From positions 372,001-436,000 of the forward strand of contig PMSI01000001.1 in the NCBI GenBank assembly GCA_003168375.1: a stretch of 64,000 nt of DNA, in the 5' to 3' direction. This document shows, piece after piece, positions 8,801 through 17,652 of the stretch. The notes below the pieces were generated by a model that was not told the origin of the DNA, searched no databases, and saw nothing but the letters and a program-made list of their open reading frames with translations. A program made the translations under genes and the position numbers. Source of the DNA: Vulcanimicrobiota bacterium. Its GTDB lineage: Bacteria; Vulcanimicrobiota; Vulcanimicrobiia; Vulcanimicrobiales; Vulcanimicrobiaceae. Within the stretch, counting starts at the first letter, position 1, and every line of letters starts with the position of its first letter.

Positions 8801-10079
8801 CGGTCCACAGTGCGGCTTGGCCTTCCGCATGGAGCAGCGCATCCTGCGCGAGCCGGCGATACGTCAGCGCAGACGCGCCTTCGTCCCTGAGCCATTCCTC
8901 GAGGCGAGTCCACACGCGCATCAGGCTCTCGTGTGAGATGTCGACCACGCTGTGATCGCTCAGTTCGTCTCCGAAGCGCGGCTTGAGGAGCGAACGACCG
9001 GGGGCGCGGAACGCCTCGATGACCCATCTCAGCTCGTCGTCCGGGTCCCGCGTGATCGCCCGGGCGGTGGCGAGCTCGACCGGGCGCCGTATTCCCCGGT
9101 TGTCGCTGCCGAGCTCGGTGATCGCGCAGAAAAGGCGCCGGGCAACCTCCCGGATCTGCGGCGGCAACTCGCCGTAGATGCTCTCGGCGTGAAGGTCGAG
9201 CGCCCTTTTCAGTCCGCCGGTCTTCTCATAGTGCGGGATGTCAAGGGGTTCGTTGCGGGCATGATCGGCTTTCCAGATGTCCCAGGTACGCATCAAGGCG
9301 TGTTGCAACACCGGAAGCTGATCGGGGTCGTCGCCGACGTCGTTCAGAAGCTGGTTCACGAGCCTCGGCGCGATCATCTGCTCGGCGACGCGAACGGGGC
9401 CGACGATGGCTCGTTCGAGCTGAGCCCGGTTCATTCGTGGGATCAGAAAGAGCCCGTCGTTGATTCGTTCCGGCAGGTCTGCGAACTGTGCGCAGTCACC
9501 CAGGAAGTCGGAACGCATGGTGAGTGCGACGTAGAGCGGTACGCCGGGATATTCGCTCGCCGCGAGCAGCAGCTTCACGAACGCAGCGGCGGCATCGACG
9601 TCGAGCTGCGAATAGCGGAAGAGCTCCTCGAACTGATCGACGACGACGAGGAGATTCTCGTCCGCCTGCAACGCCGCTTGCTGTGCGATCTCGACGAGTC
9701 CGAGCCCACCTCGGTCGAGCACTGCGTGAGCCAGGTCGATGCGAAGCTGAGCATCCCCCTCGTGGCCGAGCACGTCTTCGCGGTCGAGCTCGCGCGCGAG
9801 CGCGGCCAGCGGCTCGTTCCCCGGCATCATCGTGACGATTCGCCAGCGCGATCCCGCCCCCGACATCGCGCCGACGCGTAGCGCGGGGAACAGTCCGGCA
9901 CGCACGAGCGACGATTTGCCGCTCCCCGACGTGCCTACCACGGCGACGAAGCGACGCAGACGCAGACGCCGTAACAACTCGTCGATCTGCTCTTCGCGTC
10001 CGAAAAAGAGGTGCCCCTCATCGGCTTCGAACGGGCGTAGGCCGGGGAAAGGATTCTCGGCGATCGGGGCGCCGATCAT
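5835..10079 (-). CDS. nSTAND1-type NTPase with membrane segment and 14 C-terminal TPR-like repeats
   Basis: This 1414-residue protein opens with NPFPGLRPFEADEGHLFFGRE, the hallmark of novel STAND NTPase 1, followed by Walker A GTSGSGKSS (49-57) and Walker B LLVVVDQFEELF (143-154). A WH/regulatory region follows, then a hydrophobic segment near residues 515-535 (IAALAMFAVAVVALVLGGL), a coiled coil of about 130 residues and 14 consecutive repeats of about 50 residues, each carrying a W/LQ-x-x-L and a G-x-x-L core. STAND proteins bind a signal on their repeats and oligomerise through the NTPase. Its start overlaps the stop of the TIR gene by 4 bases (ATGA), so the two form one operon, with the TIR protein the likely effector. 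Antiphage function is an inference from the family. Confidence 0.85.
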   Translation of the reverse strand: MIGAPIAENPFPGLRPFEADEGHLFFGREEQIDELLRRLRLRRFVAVVGTSGSGKSSLVRAGLFPALRVGAMSGAGSRWRIVTMMPGNEPLAALARELDREDVLGHEGDAQLRIDLAHAVLDRGGLGLVEIAQQAALQADENLLVVVDQFEELFRYSQLDVDAAAAFVKLLLAASEYPGVPLYVALTMRSDFLGDCAQFADLPERINDGLFLIPRMNRAQLERAIVGPVRVAEQMIAPRLVNQLLNDVGDDPDQLPVLQHALMRTWDIWKADHARNEPLDIPHYEKTGGLKRALDLHAESIYGELPPQIREVARRLFCAITELGSDNRGIRRPVELATARAITRDPDDELRWVIEAFRAPGRSLLKPRFGDELSDHSVVDISHESLMRVWTRLEEWLRDEGASALTYRRLAQDALLHAEGQAALWTDPGLAIAEQWRAAAQPTAEWAERYVKGAFSQAMAFLDDGIAKREQEREREQRRKNAEEAAERQQLENLAVVERMRADAARAVSRRTRIAALAMFAVAVVALVLGGLSWRLRLDADAALRQSQKAEEGTLLANQRMRAANEQRVLAETKTLDTEKAQRKAAQRALGEIRNEHKATIAALDEAQRALRETERQRRLAQYQQDRTKKAVIVATRTANDVVSDVAQRFRDRGVPVDVTRQILSRTQALQRQLMSGGFATPELRESEHGALVEIATTLLEQGDTKSALDAATRSRAIMEGLVAANPRNNTLQSELAASERKAGDVLAARGSLPQARASHRAALAIAARIARAEPRNAGWQHDLAESHEKLGDILYREGSSRDALSEYRAGLAIRVRLATASVQTPAWEHDLAASYGKVGDAFADRGDARDALHYYLEDFKIAKRLADADPNNARRQSDLAVSYRNVGDALYAKNDLSKASENYRDALSIAEGLGRKDPGNAAWQSDLSVSQSKIGYVLFYQGHLSESLKYLRDSLAISVRLAKIDANNATWQRDLSTAYFNVGYVLVTQNNYAEALNVYRERFTITGSLVHTDPTNQSWRAELVRSGNSVADVLELRGDPAAAQKLYTSGLDIAKGVAQTDPENVRWQQLLSTSYVNVGYVLLSRGDERNALDLYRAGIAIRKQLADSDPGNATLQSDLARFYGEFSYALFSHGKISDALRFYRDDLAIRERVAMTDTGNATLQRNLSGAYSGLGNMLSEQGNPRDGLAYVRKALLIDKRLADSDVTNLSSQHQLSESYSNVAATLKDQDDYDLALEQYREAMTVGERAVASDPLNATWQDDLDSVYIGAGDVMVLQKKWADALKLYSDSLAIKKRLAEADPGNARWQQALAVGYNRLGNLFYAQSKTKDALSYYREAVAINSRLAESDPTNATLQRDLFIALNNIGDAGDDPRNNYTRALTIARALNAQAKLLPKDQPMVKELEKKLADLPN

Positions 10080-11545
10080 ACGGCGGTGTCTTGCGCGCGC
10101 GCGATCGCGCTCAGGAACGGCGTGAGTGCGGAAGGATCGAAGCCGTCGTACGTCTCCATCTTGACGACGGACTTATTACGGAAGCGGTCTTTGTCGGCGT
10201 TCCGGTCGGGTCCGACGAGGATGCCACGCGCCAGGAACGGGGTCGACCGGCCGTACGCGAACGCCTTCTGCAAGTCCATGACGCGCTGCGGCAGCCAGTA
10301 CGCGGGGGCGGCTCCCCAATACAGCAAAACAGCGTCACACGCGACCAGGCAGCGTTCGTCGTGCTGGCGGATATCCGCCTCATTGCCGGCGAAGATCGGA
10401 TACAACAGCTCATAGTTCTGTTCGTAGAGCCAGTTGTCCAGCTCTTTGACGTTTTCGGAATCCGACGCGTCCCAGACGAGGTAAATCGTCGGTGACGACG
10501 TCGCGGGGTTACCGGGAGCGCGGGCGACATCGACCTCGGCCGGTTGCAAGGCGCTGAGAACGGCGTCCTTGAGTTTCTCGAAGGGCGTCACGACGAGCGC
10601 CGCCTCGTCGCTCAAACGTCTGATGAATGCCGCCTGGTGTTCCTCGTCTGGAACGACGTTTGGAGGCGACCACACGATGCGGGCGAGCTGCGGGCGTCGT
10701 TGCATCACCTCGCCCGCGAGATCGTATTGAAGCTCGAGGACCGAGCGCTGCTCCCGCTCCGGTCCGTACGAGCTTCCAACCATGTGAACGCAGACGTCGG
10801 CCTGAGCCAGATCGGTCTTCGCGAGATCCTCGTAGACACGGCCGTACGGATACGGCGAGGCGGGCAGCACGTTGTGTCCGTACTGCGCGAGAGTCCGTCG
10901 CAGACGGGTCGAGGCGTCCGCGAGATCGGCGGTGGTCTCCGCGAGATAGACGACCTTCCCGCTATTCGGTGCGACGACGTCGCGTGCACCGCCTTCGTCG
11001 CCGAGTTTCTTGAGGATCTCGCACACGTGGTAGGCGAGCGTGTTGACGCGCTTGGTGAACTCGAGCCGGCTCGCACTGTCGGCGTCGATGTCGAACTCGA
11101 GCGGCCCGCCGCCCGGGTCCTGCCGATAGAATTCGTAGCCGAGGACATCCGAAAGATCGACCTTTGCCTGCTTTTGGAGATCGCGGTCCACAGGCAGCTT
11201 GATGGCCTTGACGATTCGCGACTGCGTGTCGACGAAGAGGCCACCTTGGTGTGATGCGGCCTCGGCGAACAGCTCGAGCTCGGTGTTGCACCACTCGGAT
11301 TTGAGATAGCCCGGTGAGAGGATCGACACGAGAATCTTTGATGCGCCGACCTCCTTTTTGATCGTCGGCGTCAGCGCGGATGTCCCGGTCATCACGGTCT
11401 CGTCGTAAAAGACGCTGCTGGCGCGGCCGAGCAACTGCGTGAGGCGGACCTCTACGGCCCTGTGAAATTTTGCGACCCACCCACGCTGAGATTCGGAGAG
11501 CGTGAAATTATCCGTGTGGGTGTAGCTGATGAAGACATCTCTCAT
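10076..11545 (-). CDS. TIR-domain effector with two further TIR/SLOG-like domains
   Basis: The 489-residue protein begins MRDVFISYTHTD, a canonical TIR start; the TIR domain covers about residues 1-175, with the probable catalytic Glu at E89 in SEWCNTELE. A second Rossmann-like unit starts near 197 (KVVYLAETTADLADASTRLR, DUF4062-like) and a third near 353 (TIYLVWDASDSENVKELDNWL). TIR domains of this kind usually cleave NAD+ on activation. The open frame extends upstream to 11950 but that part is Arg-rich without homology, so the ATG at 11545 is used. The 4-base overlap with the nSTAND1 gene marks it as the effector partner of that sensor. Confidence 0.85.
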   Translation of the reverse strand: MRDVFISYTHTDNFTLSESQRGWVAKFHRAVEVRLTQLLGRASSVFYDETVMTGTSALTPTIKKEVGASKILVSILSPGYLKSEWCNTELELFAEAASHQGGLFVDTQSRIVKAIKLPVDRDLQKQAKVDLSDVLGYEFYRQDPGGGPLEFDIDADSASRLEFTKRVNTLAYHVCEILKKLGDEGGARDVVAPNSGKVVYLAETTADLADASTRLRRTLAQYGHNVLPASPYPYGRVYEDLAKTDLAQADVCVHMVGSSYGPEREQRSVLELQYDLAGEVMQRRPQLARIVWSPPNVVPDEEHQAAFIRRLSDEAALVVTPFEKLKDAVLSALQPAEVDVARAPGNPATSSPTIYLVWDASDSENVKELDNWLYEQNYELLYPIFAGNEADIRQHDERCLVACDAVLLYWGAAPAYWLPQRVMDLQKAFAYGRSTPFLARGILVGPDRNADKDRFRNKSVVKMETYDGFDPSALTPFLSAIARAQDTAV

Positions 11546-11666
11546 CGTCCCGACCCGTCCAACCTGAAGGCGCTCACTTTCGTCGCACTTCCGCTTAAGC
11601 CCTACCGATAGGTGGCGCCCACACCCGCACGACGACGCACTCTTAGCACCTGCATCGTTCCCGGCA

Positions 11667-11700
11667 TTGCTTCGCATGTGAAGGGTCAGGAGTTCCAGTT
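11667..11700 (+). repeat. Degenerate third copy of the tRNA-Ala core (anticodon arm to T loop)
   Basis: These 34 bases align without gaps to 3418-3451, with about five mismatches. The match starts at TTGCTTCGCATGT, includes GGGTCAGGAGTTC and stops in the T loop; acceptor strand and CCA are absent. It lies between the TIR/STAND operon and a small-protein gene, as expected of an old recombination boundary. Confidence 0.6.
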
Positions 11701-11803
11701 GCGTCGCCACGCGGTCAGAAGGTCTCCGAGCTGCTCGCGCTGCGGAGGAGTCATCGCGATCTCTGCGAGTGCCCGGGGAAAGGAACAGCTGTGAGGAGGG
11801 CAC

Positions 11804-12070
11804 GTGACGCCGGCGTTCGACGCGCGAATGAAAGGCCTCATTAGCGCGCTGCTCTATCCGATTCAGTTCGAGCGAGATCCGGTCGACGGTATCGATCGCG
11901 TGCTCCAAGTGATCGTGCGCGCGCGAGCCCTGGACGGGAGCCCTGAGCAATACGCTGCCGCCGTCGACGCGGCCCTGCGCAGCGACGAAAGCCTATCGCA
12001 ACTGATCCCTCAACCGCACTCCGAGCCGGTCATCCGGACGTATCTGGCCGTACTCCGGCCACGTCTCTAA
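11804..12070 (+). CDS. Unrecognised 88-residue protein, paralogue of the one at 21735
   Basis: The GTG start at 11804 is supported by AGGAGG four bases upstream. The protein contains LYPIQFERDPVDGIDRVL, a central SPEQYAAAVDAAL and a C-terminal IPQPHSEPVIRTYL. About 61 of 88 residues are identical to the product at 21735-22016, and the DNA is also highly similar, so this is a recent duplication under protein-level constraint. No signal peptide, membrane segment or known motif is seen; predicted helices and no Cys suggest a small cytosolic protein. I do not recognise the family. A terminator follows immediately, so it is monocistronic. Confidence 0.75.
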   Translation: MTPAFDARMKGLISALLYPIQFERDPVDGIDRVLQVIVRARALDGSPEQYAAAVDAALRSDESLSQLIPQPHSEPVIRTYLAVLRPRL

Positions 12071-12072
12071 AG

Positions 12073-12102
12073 CCCGCCGCCGCAAGGTCCGGCGGGTTTT
12101 TT
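12073..12102 (+). terminator. Rho-independent terminator after the small protein gene
   Basis: Stem CCCGCCG (12073-12079) pairs with CGGCGGG (12090-12096) around a 10-base loop and is followed by six Ts. Confidence 0.85.
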
Positions 12103-12190
12103 CGATTTCAGTCGGCGGTCCCGCGACGATCACCGACCACCGGCGGACGAAGCTCAAGGAGATAGGACGACACATTGGAACTGCGCTTGC

Positions 12191-13057
12191 ATGCCAACAA
12201 AGCGAGCGTTACTGTTCCTGGCCGCAATTGCGATTGCGGCGGGGGTCTACGTGTTTGCGGTTCGGCATTTCCAACGCGACGCGCAATTTCAGCAACATAC
12301 GTTCAGCGTCGGCACGCCTCCGGCTGACCGAGTGGAAGTAACGGCGCAGATTATCGGCGTCAGCCCGGTGAAGGATGCGCTTCAAGTTCGTCTCGGTTTC
12401 GAGCCGTTCGGCAAGTACGCCGCAGACCGATTTGGACGATTCGCGAGGGATGTCACCGTGATCGTGGCAACGGCGGACGGCTATCGGCCGATACGCTTGT
12501 CCGCCGGTGAAATTCCCGTTTCGATCGACAAAGACATCGAGCTTGGCGATGGATCGCCGAAGGACTACCCCTTCGATCGTTACACCGCGCGTTTGGGCAT
12601 CTCGGCCTTCGAGCAATCGGGCAGTTCCAGAGCCTCGACCCCCGTAACAACGGTGGTCCACTATGAGGAAGACCTCGGCAGCTACGGAATCGCCCCCGAC
12701 CTCGGACCGGAAAGCACGCGCGCCATGATCGACGTCCGTCTTCTCATCTGGCGCTCTGCAGCGATCATGACCTTCTCGACGATGATGTACGCAGCGATGG
12801 TCTTGGTTTCCGCGTCGGTTCTCGTCTTCACGGTCCTTGTTGCTTTGGGGCGCGTCGAACCCGACTTCGGGATGATGCTGTGGAGCGGCGCGATCCTCTT
12901 CGCGCTGCCCGCAGTACGCAACTCACTGCCCGACAGCCCGCCGCTCGGCATTCAGGCCGATTATTACATCTTCATGTGGGCAGAGACCGCCGTTGCTCTT
13001 TCGATGGTCACGCTGACGTCGTATTTGATCGCAAAGCGCGCACGCGGCGAACCGTAG
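12191..13057 (+). CDS. DUF4436-type membrane protein
   Basis: The 288-residue protein has an N-terminal membrane anchor (residues about 6-24), an extracytoplasmic beta-rich domain to about residue 190 with the recognisable DGSPKDYPFDRYTA motif, and three further hydrophobic helices (about 198-220, 228-245, 260-280). This matches the DUF4436 family, whose function is unknown. It stands alone on the plus strand and converges with the lipoprotein gene 9 bases downstream. The family call comes from the DYPFDRY motif and topology. Confidence 0.7.
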   Translation: MPTKRALLFLAAIAIAAGVYVFAVRHFQRDAQFQQHTFSVGTPPADRVEVTAQIIGVSPVKDALQVRLGFEPFGKYAADRFGRFARDVTVIVATADGYRPIRLSAGEIPVSIDKDIELGDGSPKDYPFDRYTARLGISAFEQSGSSRASTPVTTVVHYEEDLGSYGIAPDLGPESTRAMIDVRLLIWRSAAIMTFSTMMYAAMVLVSASVLVFTVLVALGRVEPDFGMMLWSGAILFALPAVRNSLPDSPPLGIQADYYIFMWAETAVALSMVTLTSYLIAKRARGEP

Positions 13058-13066
13058 AGTCCGGGG

Positions 13067-13513
13067 TCACGGCGTCACCGTCACGCTGAAGCTCTGCACC
13101 CCGCCGGCTCCTACGTCCAGGCGTTGCGTGCACGTACCGACCGCAGCGGGTTGGAAGAATACGACGTATGAGGGGGCCGCTACCCCCTGCGCGTCGGTAA
13201 ATTGCATCACCCCGGCGGACATGTGCGCGACCGTCGAGCAGGCGCCGCTGAGCAACCCGGGGTTCGCGCTGTCGATTTCGGCACGGAACGTTGCAGGCGA
13301 CGGATAGACGCCGTTCGTCGCGCCCGAATCGACGTACATGAACGGGACGGTGGTGGTTTGCATGCTCACGTGAATGTCCGTCGGCTGGTACCGCAACGTC
13401 GCCACCCAGCTTGCCGAGACGCTCCGCGGCGGATCTGCGCCGCCGCCGCCGCCGCCGCATGCGGCGAGCGAAACGACGGCTGCGAGCGCAGCGATTCGAA
13501 GTCTGAGGCCCAT
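13067..13513 (-). CDS. Small secreted lipoprotein of unknown function
   Basis: The 148-residue precursor MGLRLRIAALAAVVSLAACGGGGGG has a lipoprotein signal with lipobox LAAC and a Gly-rich linker. The mature part is beta-rich and ends with VQSFSVTVTP, like a small immunoglobulin-type surface domain. The ATG at 13513 is used because it gives the lipobox; the upstream frame extension is Arg-rich. No known family is recognised. Confidence 0.75.
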   Translation of the reverse strand: MGLRLRIAALAAVVSLAACGGGGGGADPPRSVSASWVATLRYQPTDIHVSMQTTTVPFMYVDSGATNGVYPSPATFRAEIDSANPGLLSGACSTVAHMSAGVMQFTDAQGVAAPSYVVFFQPAAVGTCTQRLDVGAGGVQSFSVTVTP

Positions 13514-13686
13514 TTCAGCGCCTTTCAATCGGTCCTCGGGCGCCCGTGGCCGCCTCCACGCGCATCGTCCTCTTACTTGTTTCCTGCAAACGCGACGGCG
13601 CGCTGAGGCTTTCGACTCACATCTCGCGGGCAAGTGGCCCGATCAGCCGGAGGCTCAGGTCCGCTTGCAGCGCGAAGGAGACGGCG

Positions 13687-14952
13687 ATGAATTGGACGAG
13701 GCGGCGAACCGGACACCTCGCACGAGCGCTGGCTGCGCTGTTCCTTGCCGGTGCGCCGGCCGCTACGCTCGCCGGGCCCGATCTCTCGGCCTCGTTCTCG
13801 AACCCCGCATACGCGCTCGCCGCGAGCTGCGACCTCTCGCAGCCGCTGGTGTTCGTCAACGTCATCGTCGTGAACCGCGGCGATGCGCCCACGGCGGAAA
13901 GCGCGGTCACGGCGACGGACAGCACCAACGTTTTCGGCGGCGACCTGACGACGCTGCGGCCGATCGGGCCGGGTGCCCACATCGCTCTGCGGCTTCCGCT
14001 ACGCCACGTTCCCTCGAGCCTCAGCGCCATCGGGGGCACGCACGCGATCACGGTCTCGCTCGGCGCGCGGCGTTTGGGACCGCTTGCGGTTTCGGTTCCG
14101 GCGACCTTCTGCGCAACGGCCGCAGCGGGCGCAGCGAAGCTCACTGTCCCCGACTCCACGACCCAGCCCGCAGTTCACGTCCGCCAGTCGCATCCTCAGG
14201 CGGCGACGCCCCGACCGGGGTTCTCGCAGGTCGTCACCGCTCGTTCGAACACGGCGAAGATCATCGCCGCCGCGCGCACGCCGGCCGTACCGGGCAACGT
14301 GCGCGTCTCGAGCGGGGCGCAGGAGTGCGCCGCCCACGTCGGCTTGCTCGGCGCGCTGGCGTGCCCGGACATGATCCGGTCGGGCAACGTGCTGCTCGTC
14401 TGGGACTGGCAGGCCGGGGCGGGTCCGGACGTGATCGACGGATATCGCGTGTACCGCGTCGACGGCGGCACGAAGCAACTCGTCTACACGCGCACGGACA
14501 AGCAGTACCTCACACTGTTCGACATGCCCGGAGCATCGGGCAACTACATCGGAAAATGCTACGCCGTGAGCGCGTACGCCGGCTCGTACGAGTCCACCGT
14601 CAGCGGCGCGCTTTGCGTGACCAGGCAGCAGACCATCGTCCTGGCGTCGCCGTCGATCGTTCCCACGCCGAAGCCGACGCCGGTACCGAGGCATGTCGTC
14701 ATCCACGTGACCGACGATTCGTATCCTCTCGACACGGTCGTGGCGGCCGGCGGCGACGTGACGTGGATCAACGACGACGCCGACGAGCACTCCGTGTACG
14801 GCCCGGCCGGATCGTTCGTCGGCGACCTGTATCCAAAAGGCGGTCGGTTCACGTATACGTTCCGCGACATCGGAACGAACTACGTCGTGTCCTATCTGTG
14901 CGAATTCCACGCGGGGATGCGCGGACGGATCACCGTCATCGCGAACCACTGA
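13687..14952 (+). CDS. Secreted multidomain protein ending in a cupredoxin (type 1 copper) domain
   Basis: The 421-residue precursor has a Sec signal (MNWTRRRTGHLARALAALFLAGAPAATLAG), a CARDB-like beta domain (about 30-150), a fibronectin-like central part (DGYRVYRVDGGTKQLVYTR, about 255-325), a Pro-rich linker (TPKPTPVP) and a C-terminal plastocyanin-like domain (about 340-421). The copper ligands are visible: H368 (DEHSVYG), C405, H408 and M411 in LCEFHAGM. It would bind copper outside the membrane, perhaps as electron carrier or copper buffer. AAGGAG lies six bases before the ATG at 13687. A metal P-type ATPase is encoded 3 kb downstream; a functional link is an inference. Confidence 0.85.
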   Translation: MNWTRRRTGHLARALAALFLAGAPAATLAGPDLSASFSNPAYALAASCDLSQPLVFVNVIVVNRGDAPTAESAVTATDSTNVFGGDLTTLRPIGPGAHIALRLPLRHVPSSLSAIGGTHAITVSLGARRLGPLAVSVPATFCATAAAGAAKLTVPDSTTQPAVHVRQSHPQAATPRPGFSQVVTARSNTAKIIAAARTPAVPGNVRVSSGAQECAAHVGLLGALACPDMIRSGNVLLVWDWQAGAGPDVIDGYRVYRVDGGTKQLVYTRTDKQYLTLFDMPGASGNYIGKCYAVSAYAGSYESTVSGALCVTRQQTIVLASPSIVPTPKPTPVPRHVVIHVTDDSYPLDTVVAAGGDVTWINDDADEHSVYGPAGSFVGDLYPKGGRFTYTFRDIGTNYVVSYLCEFHAGMRGRITVIANH

Positions 14953-15040
14953 GGCCCAGGAGCCTCCCAACGTCGGCGGCCGGGCGGCCACCACCCCCGA
15001 AGCCGCGGTCGCTCTCGCCCTGCAGGAACCCTGGAAATCG

Positions 15041-17413
15041 TCAGGTCGCTACGTGCCACTTCCAGTCTTTGATCTCTTTCGGGTCGTCCCCGTACGTCTC
15101 GATGTACGTCTTGTGCTCGACGATTTGGTCGCGAAGGCGCTGTTTGAAGTCGCCGGCCCGATCCAGCAGGCGCGGCACGCGGTCGACCGCGTCGCCGGCG
15201 AGATGGAATCTGTCCAGCTCGTTGAGCATCGTCATATGGAAGGGGGTCGTCGTGGTGCCCTCTTCCTTATAGCCATGCACGTGGAAATTGTGATGGTTAT
15301 TGCGGCGGTAGGTGAGCCGGTGGATCAGCGCCGGGTACCCGTGGAAGGCGAAGATGACCGGCTTGTCAATCGTGAAGATCGAATCGAATTCGTGGTCCGA
15401 GAGCCCGTGCGGATGCTGGGTCTGCGGCTGCAGCGTCATCAGATCCACGACGTTCACGACGCGAATTTTCAGGTCCGCGAGATTTGCGCGAAGAAGCGCA
15501 ACCGCCGCGAGCGTCTCGAGTGTCGGCACGTCGCCGGCGCACGCCATCACGACGTCGGGATCGACGCCCGCGTCGTTGCTCGCCCACGGCCAAATACCGA
15601 GTCCCTGGGTGCAGTGCGTCACCGCACTCTCCATATCGAGCCATTGCAGCTCCGGCTGCTTTCCGGCGACGATGACGTTTACATAGTCGCGGCTTCGCAG
15701 GCAGTGGTCGGCGACGGACAAGAGCGTGTTGGCGTCGGGCGGCAGGTAGACGCGAACGACGTCGGCCTTCTTGTTGACGACGTGGTCGATAAAACCCGGG
15801 TCCTGATGGCTGAAACCGTTGTGATCCTGGCGCCACACGTGCGATGTCAGGAGGTAATTCAACGACGCAAGCGGCCGGCGCCACGCGAGTCCCCGCGAGA
15901 CCTTGAGCCACTTCGCGTGCTGATTGAACATCGAGTCGACGATGTGCACGAATGCTTCGTAGCACGAGAAGAAACCGTGACGACCGGTGAGGAGATAGCC
16001 CTCCAGCCAGCCCTGGCACATATGCTCGCTGAGCATCTCCATCACGCGTCCGTCGGGCGCGACATGATCGTCGGTCGGGAGCACTTGCGCGGTCGAGGTT
16101 CGATCGGTCACCTCGAACAGCGCGTCGAGACGGTTCGACGCCGTCTCGTCGGGGCCGAACACCCGGAAGTTCTGCATGTTCGCGCGCATGACGTCGCGCA
16201 GGAACCCGCCTAGTACCCGCGTCGCTTCAGCGATCGACGTCCCGGGCGAGGCGACCGGCACGCCGTATTCGCGAAAGTTCGGCAAGCGCAGATCTTTGAG
16301 CAGCAGTCCGCCGTTCGCGTGGGGATTCGCGCCCATTCGGCGGTCGCCGGCCGGCGCGAGAGCCCTCAGCTCCGCGCGCAGCCCTCCCGCGGCGTCGAAC
16401 AACTCGTCCGCGTGATAGCTTTTCATCCACGTCTCGAGCATGGTGCGATGTTCGACGTTTGTGCGTACTTCGGTGAGCGGGATCTGATGGGCGCGCCAGG
16501 TGCCTTCGACTTGGACGCCGTCGACGAACGCCGGCCCGGTCCAACCCTTCGGCGAAACGAGCACGATCATCGGCCAACGGGGTCGCTCGGTGAATCCTTC
16601 CGTGCGCGCGCGCCGCTGCACGCCGCGGATCTCCGTCACGATGTCGTCCATCGTCGCCGCCATCGCACGGTGCATCGCCTCGGGCTCGTTTCCCTCGACG
16701 AACCTCGGCTCGTACCCGTATCCGCGCAGCAGGGCACGCAACTCGGCCCGCGGGATGCGCGCAAGCACCGTCGGCCCGGCGATCTTGTAGCCGTTCAGAT
16801 GCAGCACCGGGAGCACGGCGCCGTCGCGAACGGGGTTGAGGAACTTGTTCGAGTGCCAACTCGTCGCGAGCGCAGCGGTCTCGGCCTCCCCGTCGCCAAC
16901 GACGCAGCAGACGAACAGATCCGGATTATCGAATGCCGCGCCGTACGCGTGCATCAGCGAGTAGCCCAGCTCGCCGCCCTCGTTGATGGAGCCCGGCGTC
17001 TGCGGTGATGCGTGGCTCGGGATCCCGCCCGGGAATGAGAACTGCTTGAAGAGTCGCTGCAGCCCCGCGACGTCTTCCGAGATCGCTGGATAGATCTCGC
17101 TGTAGGTGCCTTCGAGATACGTGTTCGCGACGACCGCCGGACCGCCGTGTCCCGGTCCCGCCACGAAGATCGCGTCGAGGTCGTACTTTTTGATCGCGCG
17201 GTTCATGTGGGCGTAGACAAAGTTGAGTCCGGGCGTCGTTCCCCAGTGACCCAGCAGCCGCGGCTTGACGTGCTCGGCGAGAAGCGGGTCGCGCAGCAGC
17301 GGGTTGTCGAGAAGGTAGATCTCCCCGACCGAGAGGTAGTTGGCGGCACGCCAATAGGCGTCGAGCGCCCGGAAGTCTTCAACGTGGACCGATACCGGGA
17401 CGACGGCGGTCAT
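15041..17413 (-). CDS. xfp: Xylulose-5-phosphate/fructose-6-phosphate phosphoketolase
   Basis: This thiamine-diphosphate enzyme splits xylulose 5-phosphate (or fructose 6-phosphate) with phosphate into acetyl phosphate and glyceraldehyde 3-phosphate (or erythrose 4-phosphate). The 790-residue length is normal. Family motifs are present throughout: [69 protein letters not shown] and [12 protein letters not shown]-type HQDPGF. The residue after GDGEAET is Ala rather than the common Gly. The ATG at 17413 is preferred to an in-frame TTG at 17437. The acetate kinase at 20428 would convert its acetyl phosphate to acetate and ATP. Confidence 0.95.
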   Translation of the reverse strand: MTAVVPVSVHVEDFRALDAYWRAANYLSVGEIYLLDNPLLRDPLLAEHVKPRLLGHWGTTPGLNFVYAHMNRAIKKYDLDAIFVAGPGHGGPAVVANTYLEGTYSEIYPAISEDVAGLQRLFKQFSFPGGIPSHASPQTPGSINEGGELGYSLMHAYGAAFDNPDLFVCCVVGDGEAETAALATSWHSNKFLNPVRDGAVLPVLHLNGYKIAGPTVLARIPRAELRALLRGYGYEPRFVEGNEPEAMHRAMAATMDDIVTEIRGVQRRARTEGFTERPRWPMIVLVSPKGWTGPAFVDGVQVEGTWRAHQIPLTEVRTNVEHRTMLETWMKSYHADELFDAAGGLRAELRALAPAGDRRMGANPHANGGLLLKDLRLPNFREYGVPVASPGTSIAEATRVLGGFLRDVMRANMQNFRVFGPDETASNRLDALFEVTDRTSTAQVLPTDDHVAPDGRVMEMLSEHMCQGWLEGYLLTGRHGFFSCYEAFVHIVDSMFNQHAKWLKVSRGLAWRRPLASLNYLLTSHVWRQDHNGFSHQDPGFIDHVVNKKADVVRVYLPPDANTLLSVADHCLRSRDYVNVIVAGKQPELQWLDMESAVTHCTQGLGIWPWASNDAGVDPDVVMACAGDVPTLETLAAVALLRANLADLKIRVVNVVDLMTLQPQTQHPHGLSDHEFDSIFTIDKPVIFAFHGYPALIHRLTYRRNNHHNFHVHGYKEEGTTTTPFHMTMLNELDRFHLAGDAVDRVPRLLDRAGDFKQRLRDQIVEHKTYIETYGDDPKEIKDWKWHVAT

Positions 17414-17652
17414 GAAAAGCCTAGGCTCCTGCTGCAACGTGAAGCTGCGGAGAGGTCATCATACTGTACGCCGCGCGACGATCGTGTGAAGGCCTGCTTC
17501 CGGTGTCGTTCTCAACTTCCGCATGTCGCTCCGATATACTACAAACCGTCGTACGGTGGCCTCGCGTCACAGTCGGCTCCCAGATCCAACCACGAAGGGC
17601 CCAGCTGCATGGAACGCCTCGTCCGATTCTCGCCCGCTCTCGCCGCAACGAT

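Noticed and set aside
11546-11950. N-terminal extension of the TIR protein
   Set aside because: The frame is open but the extra 135 residues are antisense to the small-protein gene at 11804 and show no homology; MRDVFISYTHTD at 11545 is a canonical TIR start.
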